NCBI GenBank assembly: GCA_051652245.1
Contig: JBOFTV010000079.1
Location: 1-20,996, forward strand
Origin: BHER01 sp051652245
GTDB taxonomy: Bacteria > Bacillota_I > Bacilli_A > Culicoidibacterales > Culicoidibacteraceae
Reading direction: 5' to 3'
DNA: 20,996 bases
The position numbers and the translations under genes were made by a program. This document shows positions 1-7,508 of the stretch, in pieces; the stretch's first letter is position 1; each line of letters starts with the position of its first letter. The notes below the pieces were generated by a model that saw only the letters and a program-made list of their open reading frames with translations, did not search any database and had not been told where the DNA came from.

Positions 1-481
1 ATTCATTTTTAGTTAGCAAAATTATTTGCTGATTAGCTCTTAATTGCATCTTTTCACTATCTAAATAAAGTGCTTTAAATTGATAGCTGGTTGGTTTATC
101 CTCTTGGTAGTTATGATTTCGGCGCAGGAGGGCTTGAATTTTAGCCGACACTACGGCGATTTCAAAGGGTTTACTAATGAAATCATCTGCCCCCATATTC
201 ATTGCCATAATCATATTAGCGGGTTCATCTGCTGATGAAATAAAAATAATTGGCGTTGTTACCACGTCTCTAATTTTCTGACACCAGTAGTAGCCGTTAT
301 AACATGGCAAGCTGATATCAAGTAAGATTAAATCCGGTTTAAATGCTGTTATTTCTCCGAGGATATTTTGAAAATCACTTGCGATTTTAGTCGTAAAGCC
401 CCATGTTGTTAGATGCTCTTGGAGAATTTTAGCAATTATTGGTTCATCTTCGACAATGAATATTTTGTAAGTTCTAGCCAC
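1..481 (-). CDS. OmpR-family response regulator, BceR/GraR type (partial)
   Basis: Only the first 160 codons lie in the window; the gene runs off the left edge. The frame opens at GTG 479-481 with AAAGGAG just upstream. The receiver domain (about residues 4-117) has the acidic pair E11/D12, the phospho-acceptor D55 in LLDISLP, and K104 in ISKPFE. The stretch NGYYWCQKIR followed by PIIFISSA and MAMNMGADDF is typical of the BceR/GraR/VirR group, which works with small intramembrane-sensing kinases and BceAB-type ABC transporters against cell-wall antimicrobials. The last visible residues begin the DNA-binding winged helix. By family habit the kinase and transporter genes should lie beyond the left edge. 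Family assignment is firm; the exact stimulus is inference. Confidence 0.88.
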   Translation of the reverse strand, partial: MARTYKIFIVEDEPIIAKILQEHLTTWGFTTKIASDFQNILGEITAFKPDLILLDISLPCYNGYYWCQKIRDVVTTPIIFISSADEPANMIMAMNMGADDFISKPFEIAVVSAKIQALLRRNHNYQEDKPTSYQFKALYLDSEKMQLRANQQIILLTKNE

Positions 482-505
482 GCCACCACTCCTTTGTTTG
501 TGTTA

Positions 506-529
506 ATTATAGCATACTTCGATTTTTTT
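506..529 (-). promoter_or_regulatory. Promoter of the response regulator gene
   Basis: On the minus strand there is an extended -10, TGC-TATAAT (TATAAT at 506-511). The hexamer 17 bases upstream, TTTATA, is a poor -35, as expected for an extended -10 promoter. It lies 25 bases before the GTG start. Confidence 0.55.
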
Positions 530-558
530 ATAAACATTGACCCTATTTTTACTAACTT

Positions 559-601
559 CTTACATCCCAAGTAAGCATTATAAGTCACTCTAAACTTACT
601 T
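559..601. repeat. Short inverted repeats between the divergent genes
   Basis: CTTAC (559-563) and GTAAG (571-575) are separated by 7 bases. AAGTAAG (569-575) also pairs with CTTACTT (595-601). They sit between the response regulator and gntR starts and could be a regulator site. Half-sites of the TTAC/GTAA type recall BceR boxes, but the spacing does not match that box as I know it. Confidence 0.25.
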
Positions 602-638
602 ACAGAAATAAAAACATTATAACGATAGCCTGTTTAGA

Positions 639-649
639 TGTGATATAAT
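639..649 (+). promoter_or_regulatory. Extended -10 promoter of gntR
   Basis: TATAAT at 644-649 is preceded by TGA at 641-643, which makes an extended -10. No good -35 is present at the 17-base position (AACGAT, 621-626). The segment TATAACGATA (618-627) over this weak -35 also occurs in the dyad downstream of the PTS operon promoter. Confidence 0.6.
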
Positions 650-684
650 AGAAGTAATAATAAATGAGAGGGAGGGTACAAGCA

Positions 685-1419
685 GTGGAACAATTAGATT
701 ATGCTCGTGGGGCTTCACCACTTTACCTACAGATAAAAGCATATATTCGTAAAAGCATTATCGAGGGAATTCATCCTTATGGAACCCTCATTCATACCGA
801 ACCAGTGTATGAAAAGATGTTTGGTGTTAGTCGGATAACTGTTAGGCAGGCGATAAATGAGTTACAAGCTGAAGGTTTTGTTAAGCGGATTCGCGGGCGG
901 GGTACAGAAGTTATATATACTGATAAAATTGAAGAAAGCCTTACACGAATTCAAAGTTTTACTGCTGAAATGAATGCCCTTGGACTTAAACCGGGAACAA
1001 AATCAGTCACAGTAATTGAACAAAAACCAACAGCAAAAGTAAAGGAAATACTTCAACTAGATGATGATGCCAATATTTTAAAGCTTGAACGTATTAGAAC
1101 TGTTGATGGCAAACCAATTGTCGTGTTTGAAACCTGCATTGAAGCACTGCCATGCCTCCCCCGAAATAGTATCGCTTATTCAAAATCGCTCTATGAAGTG
1201 ATTGAACAAACAACTCGGCGGCAGGTTAAACGCGTGAAAGAAAGTTTTGAGGCACTCGTTGCAAGTGAGAGCTTAGCCCAAAAGTTAGATATGAAAAAAG
1301 GTGAGCCAATTTTATTGCGCACCCGGGTATCTTTTGATGCAACAAATAAACCAATTGAATTTACGATAAGTTTTTACAAGGGGACGGGCTATAAATATGC
1401 GATTGAAATTAGCGAATAA
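685..1419 (+). CDS. GntR-family regulator with UTRA ligand domain (HutC subfamily)
   Basis: Encodes a 244-residue sugar-type transcription regulator. The GTG at 685 is chosen over the in-frame ATG at 664 because GGAGGG (671-676) sits 8 bases before it. Residues 10-78 form the winged helix (SPLYLQIKAYIRKSI; FGVSRITVRQAINELQAEGFV, then the basic RIRGRGTEV wing). Residues of about 90-235 match the UTRA fold that binds phosphorylated sugars or similar effectors (LERIRTVDGKPIVVFET; PIEFTISFYKGTGYKYAIEIS). The gene faces the PTS and isomerase operon convergently, so it is the natural candidate for its repressor. The effector would then be a hexose phosphate made by the operon. That link is inference from position and from a shared sequence motif. 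Confidence 0.93.
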   Translation: MEQLDYARGASPLYLQIKAYIRKSIIEGIHPYGTLIHTEPVYEKMFGVSRITVRQAINELQAEGFVKRIRGRGTEVIYTDKIEESLTRIQSFTAEMNALGLKPGTKSVTVIEQKPTAKVKEILQLDDDANILKLERIRTVDGKPIVVFETCIEALPCLPRNSIAYSKSLYEVIEQTTRRQVKRVKESFEALVASESLAQKLDMKKGEPILLRTRVSFDATNKPIEFTISFYKGTGYKYAIEISE

Positions 1420-1430
1420 TCATCGAATAT

Positions 1431-1487
1431 GCAGCATCCTTGGTTGGTATGCTGCTGGATTTTTAAGGGGTGACCGCCCCTTTTTTT
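1431..1487 (+). terminator. Two stacked hairpins after gntR
   Basis: GCAGCAT (1431-1437) pairs with ATGCTGC (1449-1455) and is followed shortly by TTTTT. A second stem, AAGGGG (1465-1470) with CCCCTT (1477-1482), runs into a T tract ending near 1487. The second one is a standard intrinsic terminator for gntR. Confidence 0.75.
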
Positions 1488-1535
1488 ATTGTCATTAATT
1501 TTTGTTGCTTATTGAGGCTTTCTTTGATTATCATG

Positions 1536-1585
1536 AAAATACTGCGCCCCGTTAGATGAATAATCCAACGGGGGGCAGTATTTTA
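1536..1585 (-). terminator. Strong hairpin terminator of the PTS operon
   Basis: AAAATACTGC plus CCCCGTT (1537-1553) pairs with AACGGGG plus GCAGTATTTT (1567-1584), nearly perfectly, around a short loop. It lies just after the manA stop codon. A-rich and T-rich flanks on each side mean it may act in both directions. Confidence 0.8.
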
Positions 1586-1603
1586 TAGTAGCGATTTTGT
1601 TTC

Positions 1604-3349
1604 CTATTTTACAAATGCTTGTAAAACCATTACCATTTTATTGTGACTCATCCCCGTTGGTTTCATCGTGTAAATGTTAACATTTGCGGGTATAATAAAT
1701 GTCTCGGCATAGTGAATAATAAATGGCTTAAAATCATTTGTTGGACTTTCCACTGTAATTTCTTCACCTTCGATTAGGTTTAACATCTGAACAGTGCCAT
1801 TAGTTTCAAATGTTGCTCTTTGCGTAAAACGATAGCGGTGCGTACCAATATATTCGAGTTCGTGGAGCCCCGTTTTCTCAGCTTTAAAATTTGTTGTTTC
1901 TTCTAGTACTTCAAATTGATTGACTAGTTCATTTTCAACAAATGTTGTATCATAATCATAGTTTAGAACGGCTTTTCCTTCTTCAAGGTGGATTGGTCGC
2001 GAAATTCCATCTAGTCCAACGCGATCCCAATCCCATAGCTTAAAGGTGAAAATGTATGCTGATGCACTTATTTCTAGCACCATCGTACCTGATCCCGAAC
2101 AGTGAATTGTCCCTGGTGGAATTAAGAAGTGATCATGGGGTTTTGTTGTAATCATATTCACATATTTTTCCGCGGGGAAACTTATTTCACCGCGGGCGGC
2201 TTTTTCTAAGTCACGTTCCATTTTGGCGGCATCAACATCATTTTTTACACCTAAGTATATTACTGCGCCCGGTTCGGCATCGAGGAGGTAATAGCTTTCC
2301 TCTTGCGTATATGGCATTCCATATTCTTGGCGGATGAAATCGGCTGTTGGATGTACTTGGAGACTTAAATTTTGGCCGCCCCCCATTGTATCAAGAAAAT
2401 CAAAACGGATGGGGAACTCTGCTCCAAAGCGCGCATATACTTTCTTGCCAAGCAATAATTGTGGTTTATAAAGGACTACATTAATGCTTGGCATTTCAAA
2501 TATTTGGTCCCCAAATCCAAGTAAGAGACTATTTTCTTCGGGTACGCCATCAAAACTCCATGCATAATTAGGTTTTGTTCGATCCAGATCACAGACAGAT
2601 TTCATCCACTGTCCCCCCCACACACCGGGATCAAAGTAGGGAACGACGCGAAATGGCTGTTCTACTACTTGTGACATTGCAGCCATAAATGCCGCTTTTG
2701 TAATCATTTTAGGTTTATTTGCTGTGTTGGTATCTAACCAAAAATCAACTTCGTCGTAGAGACTTTTCTTATGTTTATCAGCAACACGCCATTCAATAAA
2801 AAAACCTCTTTTATACTTACGTAAAAAGTCTTCATCAGCATTTGTTTGCCGAAAATTAGCAAGCCCGTTTCGATATCTCAATTGGATTTCCCATCGTGCT
2901 AAATCAGCATAAATGAGGACATCACCTTTTGTAATTATACTTGCTCCAACACCATATATCAGCGTGATGCCCGCTAGATTCCTTAGTGATTTCTTGGTGA
3001 TTTCTAGCGATTTTTGATTTACAAAATCAGTAAGTTTGCCATAATACATTACCCCCCTGACCCGATCTTCTGTAATATGCCCCGCAAGCAGTCGATTTAA
3101 CGTCGCACCATTATAAAAAATATCGTCCGTGTGAATGACTGTATCGGGCTTTATTTTCGCGATTAATTCTTGGAGTACTTCTTCATCATTGACACCAATA
3201 TAACAGTCAACAACAATTATTTTATTGTTAGGATTTGCCAATATTTTTTTTGTTATTTGTTCGTATCCACTATCGTATTGCTCATCGAAGCCTTCCACAT
3301 TGATGACTGGAAATTTATTATATGTGGCTTTTCTATTTTTGAAATCCAT
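1604..3349 (-). CDS. manA: Class I mannose-6-phosphate isomerase with N-terminal kinase-like domain
   Basis: Encodes a 581-residue protein, much longer than the roughly 315-390 residues of ordinary ManA. The C-terminal part (from about residue 230) is a type I phosphomannose isomerase, interconverting mannose-6-P and fructose-6-P with one zinc. Likely zinc ligands are Q331 and H333 in LQVHP, E350 or E351 before SYYLLDAEPGA, and H416 in IPPGTIHCSGSG. Residues 1-210 look like a uridine-kinase/phosphoribulokinase-type fold, but the place where GxxGxGKT should stand (about 44-60, VVDCYIGVNDEEV) lacks it, so ATP binding is doubtful. It is the last gene of the operon, starting 1 base after the preceding stop, with AAGGGTG as ribosome site. 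The isomerase call is firm; the fold of the N-terminal domain is by eye. Confidence 0.9.
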   Translation of the reverse strand: MDFKNRKATYNKFPVINVEGFDEQYDSGYEQITKKILANPNNKIIVVDCYIGVNDEEVLQELIAKIKPDTVIHTDDIFYNGATLNRLLAGHITEDRVRGVMYYGKLTDFVNQKSLEITKKSLRNLAGITLIYGVGASIITKGDVLIYADLARWEIQLRYRNGLANFRQTNADEDFLRKYKRGFFIEWRVADKHKKSLYDEVDFWLDTNTANKPKMITKAAFMAAMSQVVEQPFRVVPYFDPGVWGGQWMKSVCDLDRTKPNYAWSFDGVPEENSLLLGFGDQIFEMPSINVVLYKPQLLLGKKVYARFGAEFPIRFDFLDTMGGGQNLSLQVHPTADFIRQEYGMPYTQEESYYLLDAEPGAVIYLGVKNDVDAAKMERDLEKAARGEISFPAEKYVNMITTKPHDHFLIPPGTIHCSGSGTMVLEISASAYIFTFKLWDWDRVGLDGISRPIHLEEGKAVLNYDYDTTFVENELVNQFEVLEETTNFKAEKTGLHELEYIGTHRYRFTQRATFETNGTVQMLNLIEGEEITVESPTNDFKPFIIHYAETFIIPANVNIYTMKPTGMSHNKMVMVLQAFVK

Positions 3350-3350
3350 G

Positions 3351-3917
3351 TTATTTCACCCTTTTTCTCTGTATTACTTTTCCCTTTTCACTTAAAAAAA
3401 TTCGGTAGCCAAAATTTTTTTCCACGATTGCGGCATAATTATGACCTGCCGTTGTTGGCCAACACGCTCCGACTTTTAAATCGCTATTACCTGTATTTAC
3501 AAGTCGGTGTGCAAGTTGCCCATTAATATGATGTAAACTACCTGAAAATACAGTTTCTGCCCATGTATTCCCCTCATTATCCATTAATAATAGTAGCCCC
3601 TTACCTTCAATGCCAAAATAAAATTCGGCACAGTCTCTGTCTTCATGAAAATGGCCACGCGTCATGTTGCATTCCCCATCAACTAAAATTGGATGTAGTA
3701 TTGTTAGTCCCCAATTTAGGTTTCCTTTTTGCTCTGGATTTCCTGCAGTATAAGAGTACACGGTGTAGGCAACCGTATCTGCCAGCTCTTCAGCCCGTTT
3801 CCTATTTTGATATAAATTAATGACACCGGAAAATGGCTTTTTATAATGTTCCACTTCCTTACCTTCAATAACACCACTTTCAATAAAATGCAACGCTCTT
3901 GGTTCTACTATTTTCAT
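3351..3917 (-). CDS. Cupin-type glucose-6-phosphate isomerase (archaeal-type GPI family)
   Basis: Encodes 188 residues, matching the usual size of cupin phosphoglucose isomerases such as that of Pyrococcus. The four metal ligands are in the family spacing: H89 and H91 in RGHFHE, E98 seven residues later (DCAEFYFG), and H137 in GQLAHRLVN. The reaction would be glucose-6-P to fructose-6-P in the cytosol, metal-dependent and unrelated to the common Pgi fold. The start overlaps the previous stop by 4 bases (ATGA), so the two genes are translationally coupled. It lies between a second GPI-like gene and manA. Because the operon already has other isomerases, the true substrate could be another hexose-6-phosphate. 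Confidence 0.88.
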   Translation of the reverse strand: MKIVEPRALHFIESGVIEGKEVEHYKKPFSGVINLYQNRKRAEELADTVAYTVYSYTAGNPEQKGNLNWGLTILHPILVDGECNMTRGHFHEDRDCAEFYFGIEGKGLLLLMDNEGNTWAETVFSGSLHHINGQLAHRLVNTGNSDLKVGACWPTTAGHNYAAIVEKNFGYRIFLSEKGKVIQRKRVK

Positions 3918-4690
3918 GGTCTAAATTCCTCCCATTTTTCTTTTACTAATTGTGGCTGTGCCACGAATAAGAATAAATCTGGATTTTCTTTGAATTGTTC
4001 GTAGATTGATATACCAGATTTAATGCCAAAGTCTTCATACGTCCTTGTTGGGCGCACTTCAATTTCATCGACTGTATAGCTATTATTTTTACGCCAAATA
4101 ATTTTTTTATCTGCAATAATTGGGAACCATGCAAGCCCGCCATGTAGCCGCGTCTTTGTATAGTCAAAGCCAAAATCTCTTACACACCAGGCTCCAAATG
4201 ATAATGGTTTTTCCCGATTTGCACTAATTGTTGCATGCCCCCAACCTGGTGGAACGATGACAACATCACCAGGTTGCGCATAAATTGCAAAGCACCGACC
4301 AGGATTCGTTTCCACAAATTCTTGCATATAAATATATGCAGCCCCCGCCCAAATTTCATAGACTTCTGGGGTTGAACTGCCACATGATGGTGATATTGCA
4401 TGAACATGCCCCTGTGACCTTATTGGCTCTGTTCCTAGGCTCCCACTTGCATACGTCACAGCACCATACAATAAATTTCGCGCTCCAATTGCCGCTTTAT
4501 CTGCAATATCACCAACATCCATCGCAATAGCATATACCTTTTCTGGCCCTTGGCACTCCGGATCTTTCAAATTTGCCCTAATTGAATCAAGGGTTCTAAT
4601 TTCAACTTTGGGGCCGAATGTTTTTTCCCCATAGGTAAAGCCTAGGGGGCTTGTTGTTGCTTCGATATCAAATCCTTGATAAAACTTCAT
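3914..4690 (-). CDS. Second, larger cupin glucose-6-phosphate isomerase-like protein
   Basis: Encodes 258 residues. The ATG at 4688-4690 is preferred over the upstream in-frame ATG at 4720 because AAGGAGGA stands directly before it. The cupin core carries GHVH (H95, H97), then an insertion rich in S, C and G, an acidic ligand at E109 or E112 (PEVYEIWAG), and H152 in PPGWGHATIS. This is the metal set of the GPI family, but the gap between HxH and the Glu is longer than in the downstream paralogue, and about 70 residues are added overall. Its sequence is clearly different from that paralogue, so it is not a recent duplication. Function as an aldose/ketose-6-phosphate isomerase or epimerase is inferred. 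Confidence 0.82.
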   Translation of the reverse strand: MKFYQGFDIEATTSPLGFTYGEKTFGPKVEIRTLDSIRANLKDPECQGPEKVYAIAMDVGDIADKAAIGARNLLYGAVTYASGSLGTEPIRSQGHVHAISPSCGSSTPEVYEIWAGAAYIYMQEFVETNPGRCFAIYAQPGDVVIVPPGWGHATISANREKPLSFGAWCVRDFGFDYTKTRLHGGLAWFPIIADKKIIWRKNNSYTVDEIEVRPTRTYEDFGIKSGISIYEQFKENPDLFLFVAQPQLVKEKWEEFRP

Positions 4691-4729
4691 TTTGTCTTCC
4701 TCCTTGATTACATCTTTCAATCAGCACCC

Positions 4730-5548
4730 TTAGAATGCCCCTAAAAGTACGCCTATGATTGCTAGAAGGATCAGCACGCCCATAACTTTAAGCGCTGAAA
4801 ATTTCATTTTTGACATCAGTAACCACGCAAATAACACTAATGCTAGTGGTAGTATTTTTGGATATATTCCATTTAATACTTCATTTACATTAATTGCTGA
4901 CTCTGCATTACCCGTTTGAATTACCCAGTTGACTGATAAATTTACATATGATGCAGCAACTCCACCAACAACAATCCCACCAAGCAGGTTAAATGATGCC
5001 CGCGCGCGCTGAGCAACATCGCCAATAATTAAATCCACTGATTTTGTTCCCAGTGTATAGCCTTTTTTAAAGAGAAAGTAGCTTATTGCTGTGATTGTGG
5101 GCAAAAATGTAATAATATAGAAAATTGGCCCTAATGGATTACCTCCCTCTGATAGCCCAATTGCAATTGAAAGTAATAGGGGAATAAACATGCCTGGAAC
5201 CATGGCATCACCAATTCCTGCAAGCGGACCCATTAAACCAATTTTAATGCTATTCATCACTTCGCCATCAAGGACGACACCATTTGCCTTTTCTTCTTCC
5301 AGTCCACAGGCAATTCCATTGATAATTGCGCCAATTTGTGGCTCTGTATTATAAAATGTTGAGTGCCGCTTTAATGCTTCAATTTTCTTTTCTTTGTCGT
5401 CGCCATAGAGTTCTTCAATAACGGGGATCATCGAATCAGCAAAACCAAATGCTTCGAGCCATTCAAATGACATTGATGATAGATTTCCTGTAAACCAAAT
5501 CCACCATGATTTTCTCAGTGTCTTTTTGCTTATTTTCTTGTTTGCCAT
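4730..5548 (-). CDS. PTS system mannose-family EIID membrane subunit
   Basis: Encodes 272 residues. The N-terminal region has the EIID hallmarks WFTGNLSSMSFEWLEAFGF, then YNTEPQIGAIINGIACGLEE and KIGLMGPLAGIGDAMVPG. Several hydrophobic helices follow, with the last at the C terminus (VLILLAIIGVLLGAF). EIID forms the membrane channel with EIIC and is found only in mannose-type PTS permeases. The ATG shares one base with the EIIC stop, and GAGGAGGAA inside the end of EIIC is its ribosome site. A 39-base gap separates it from the following isomerase gene. Confidence 0.95.
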   Translation of the reverse strand: MANKKISKKTLRKSWWIWFTGNLSSMSFEWLEAFGFADSMIPVIEELYGDDKEKKIEALKRHSTFYNTEPQIGAIINGIACGLEEEKANGVVLDGEVMNSIKIGLMGPLAGIGDAMVPGMFIPLLLSIAIGLSEGGNPLGPIFYIITFLPTITAISYFLFKKGYTLGTKSVDLIIGDVAQRARASFNLLGGIVVGGVAASYVNLSVNWVIQTGNAESAINVNEVLNGIYPKILPLALVLFAWLLMSKMKFSALKVMGVLILLAIIGVLLGAF

Positions 5549-6375
5549 TATAATTCCTCCTCTTCATCACTTATTGGACCATCACTGGCAACTGTTTTTT
5601 TTCCTTCTGGATTTGCGTAGTTGAAATGGGAGACTGAAAAGAATGTCGCAATAATTGCGAGGGAAATCATATTTAATCCCATTGCCGCAACAAAGGTAAA
5701 GCCAACCAAAAAACTGATAAGCTCAATGTCTTTTTTAACAACTTGGCGTAATAGGATTGCTACACCTACTGCTGGAAGCATGCCTCCAAGTGTTGTTAAT
5801 GTTTTCATCACAAATGAATCCACGGGGAAATATTCAATAATTGACATCGCTAATCCTTGTCCAAAATAAATGATTAAAAATGTTGGTCCAAATCGATATA
5901 AAAATTGAGTGAGCTGTGGTCCATATATGTGGTTTAGCTTAAATGATTTCATATCCCACTCATTAATTGCTTTAATTGCTCGATGATTCCAAAATGAGTT
6001 CGTTAACATCATAAAATTGTGGAAGATCGTCCCAATTGCTCCTACTGCCGTTGCAATAGATACAGCTGAGGCAACGGTTGCTCCTTGTTTAACTGCAAGA
6101 ACTCCCAGCGTGACACCAATATATGCCGCTGCATTTAAATCTTGAGGCATCTGTCCCCCTGGTGTAACTAATGCAATAAACACAATCTGTACGGCAACAC
6201 CAACAATTATCCCTGTACTGACATCGCCTAAAATTAAACCAATAATAAAGCCTGATATTAGTGGTCTGCTTAGTGTATACCAACCACCAGACAATCCTAA
6301 AAACCATGGTACAGAAAGTGATCCTAAATAGGCAACTAAGCCAATTGCCACTGCTTGAATAATACTAACTTCCAT
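5548..6375 (-). CDS. PTS system mannose-family EIIC membrane subunit
   Basis: Encodes 275 residues from the ATG at 6373-6375, chosen over the upstream ATG at 6408 because AAAGGGGGT lies 7 bases before it. The protein is a multi-helix membrane subunit with LSGGWYTLSRPLISGFIIGLILGD, the VTPGGQMPQDLNAAAYIG loop and AVKQGATVASAVSIATAVG, all typical of the EIIC-man/sorbose family. It starts 1 base after the EIIB stop. EIIC binds and moves the sugar, so it sets specificity. Sequence alone does not say whether the sugar is mannose, glucose, fructose, sorbose or an amino sugar. Confidence 0.95.
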   Translation of the reverse strand: MEVSIIQAVAIGLVAYLGSLSVPWFLGLSGGWYTLSRPLISGFIIGLILGDVSTGIIVGVAVQIVFIALVTPGGQMPQDLNAAAYIGVTLGVLAVKQGATVASAVSIATAVGAIGTIFHNFMMLTNSFWNHRAIKAINEWDMKSFKLNHIYGPQLTQFLYRFGPTFLIIYFGQGLAMSIIEYFPVDSFVMKTLTTLGGMLPAVGVAILLRQVVKKDIELISFLVGFTFVAAMGLNMISLAIIATFFSVSHFNYANPEGKKTVASDGPISDEEEEL

Positions 6376-6376
6376 G

Positions 6377-6892
6377 CTAGTTACCCCCTTTAAGCTGTGC
6401 TCTTGCAAGTACTACGTCTTTGACTTTATCCCAATTAACACCCTTTGAATCAGGCACTAAGCGAAATTCTATGTCATATCCTAGCTGACTAATTTGGTCA
6501 AAAGCATCCGCCTCTGCTGGCAGAATGTCGGCATTCATATTAATGTTAATTGTGCCTGCTTTTGCACTTTGCGGCCCAACATTGACGCTTTTATTTACGG
6601 GGTTCATATCTGGATGTTTTAATAGGGCTAGTAGTGTTTTTGGATCCTTTGTAATCAGAAAATACTTCTTTTCACTTTCACATGCCTGCTTAATTTTTGC
6701 TTGAAACTGTTCCAGCGTGTAAATTAGTGTTTTCGTTGTTGATGCTGATTTCAGTGCCGATTTCAACACCGCACTATTTGCTGCTTCGTCATTTACAGCT
6801 AAAATTCCATCACAGGGATTTTCCATCGCCCATCTTGTAACAATTTGTCCATGAATAATTCGATCATCAATTCTAATAAATACAATTGCCAT
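6377..6892 (-). CDS. PTS system mannose/sorbose-family EIIB subunit
   Basis: Encodes 171 residues. The N terminus MAIVFIRIDDRIIHGQIVTRW carries the phospho-accepting histidine H14 in DRIIHGQ. NVGPQSAKAGTININ in the middle is also typical of the family. EIIB takes phosphate from EIIA and passes it to the sugar during transport. Here it is separate from EIIA, unlike the fused ManX of enteric bacteria. GAGGG is the ribosome site, and a 17-base gap follows EIIA. Confidence 0.96.
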   Translation of the reverse strand: MAIVFIRIDDRIIHGQIVTRWAMENPCDGILAVNDEAANSAVLKSALKSASTTKTLIYTLEQFQAKIKQACESEKKYFLITKDPKTLLALLKHPDMNPVNKSVNVGPQSAKAGTININMNADILPAEADAFDQISQLGYDIEFRLVPDSKGVNWDKVKDVVLARAQLKGGN

Positions 6893-6909
6893 TATATTCC
6901 CTCTTTTCT

Positions 6910-7335
6910 TTAAAGCTCTTCTTCTACTGATTTTTCAACGATAAAAATTCCCAGATTTGCCTTTGCTGCATCTACAGCAAGCTTGATTTTCTCATCATCT
7001 TTAAAATCAGCAAGCATTGCAATTTCAATTGCTAACGCTAGATTCAGACCCGTAATTACGACTGTTTTATCCAGCATTCTTGCTTCCTCAAGTGCTTTTA
7101 AACAGTTTGTGTGCGGCGATCCACCACGCAAATCCGCTAAAACGACAATTTTCTCTGCCATCTTATAATCATCCGTTTGTAATAATTGCTGGACTTTTTT
7201 GGTATATTGTTCACTACTTTCCCCCTCTTCAAGACAAATCACATTGATTTCTTGTAGTTTGCCAATGATCATTTCTACTGCACCTTTTACACCTTGAGCA
7301 AACGTACTGTGGCTTACTAATAATAATTTCTGCAT
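6910..7335 (-). CDS. PTS system mannose-family EIIA subunit
   Basis: Encodes 141 residues and is the first gene of the operon. The active-site histidine is H9 in LLLVSHSTFAQGV. Further family signatures are LADLRGGSPHTNCLKAL and VVITGLNLALAIEIAM. It receives phosphate from HPr in the cytosol and gives it to EIIB. AAGGAGG stands a few bases before ATG 7333-7335, and the promoter is about 60 bases upstream. Confidence 0.96.
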   Translation of the reverse strand: MQKLLLVSHSTFAQGVKGAVEMIIGKLQEINVICLEEGESSEQYTKKVQQLLQTDDYKMAEKIVVLADLRGGSPHTNCLKALEEARMLDKTVVITGLNLALAIEIAMLADFKDDEKIKLAVDAAKANLGIFIVEKSVEEEL

Positions 7336-7361
7336 AGCTCCTCCTTCATCTTACCGCCCAA

Positions 7362-7394
7362 TTAAGGTATAACGATATATCTTTTATGCCTTAA
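7362..7394. promoter_or_regulatory. 33-bp dyad, probable repressor operator of the PTS operon
   Basis: The outer arms TTAAGGTATAA (7362-7372) and TTATGCCTTAA (7384-7394) are complementary except for one T-G pair, around an 11-base centre that contains GATATATC. The dyad begins at the base after the -10 and would cover the transcription start, a classic repressor position. The GntR/UTRA protein at 685 is the best candidate to bind it. Confidence 0.6.
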
Positions 7395-7423
7395 ATACTA
7401 TCATGAGTTTGCCGTATTGTCAA
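7395..7423 (-). promoter_or_regulatory. Promoter of the PTS/isomerase operon
   Basis: On the minus strand, TTGACA (7418-7423), a 17-base spacer and TAGTAT (7395-7400) make a near-consensus sigma-A promoter. The leader to the EIIA start is roughly 50 bases. Confidence 0.8.
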
Positions 7424-7430
7424 TAGCTAA

Positions 7431-7444
7431 TGTATCCGTTTTCA
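7431..7444 (-). promoter_or_regulatory. Catabolite-responsive element (cre)
   Basis: The minus strand reads TGAAAACGGATACA, followed by TT. This fits the Bacillus cre consensus TGNAANCGNWWNCA at every fixed position. Its centre is about 50 bases before the expected start site, 7 bases upstream of the -35. CcpA control is what one expects for a sugar PTS operon. Confidence 0.6.
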
Positions 7445-7508
7445 GAAAAACTAATTATTCGTAAAAAAAAAGCATCACCCTCTTACAGCTAATCCTTCTT
7501 CTCTTTAC

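Noticed and set aside
3170..3526. A 118-codon open frame on the plus strand
   Set aside because: It lies antisense across manA and the GPI gene, has no ribosome site and shows no recognisable protein features.
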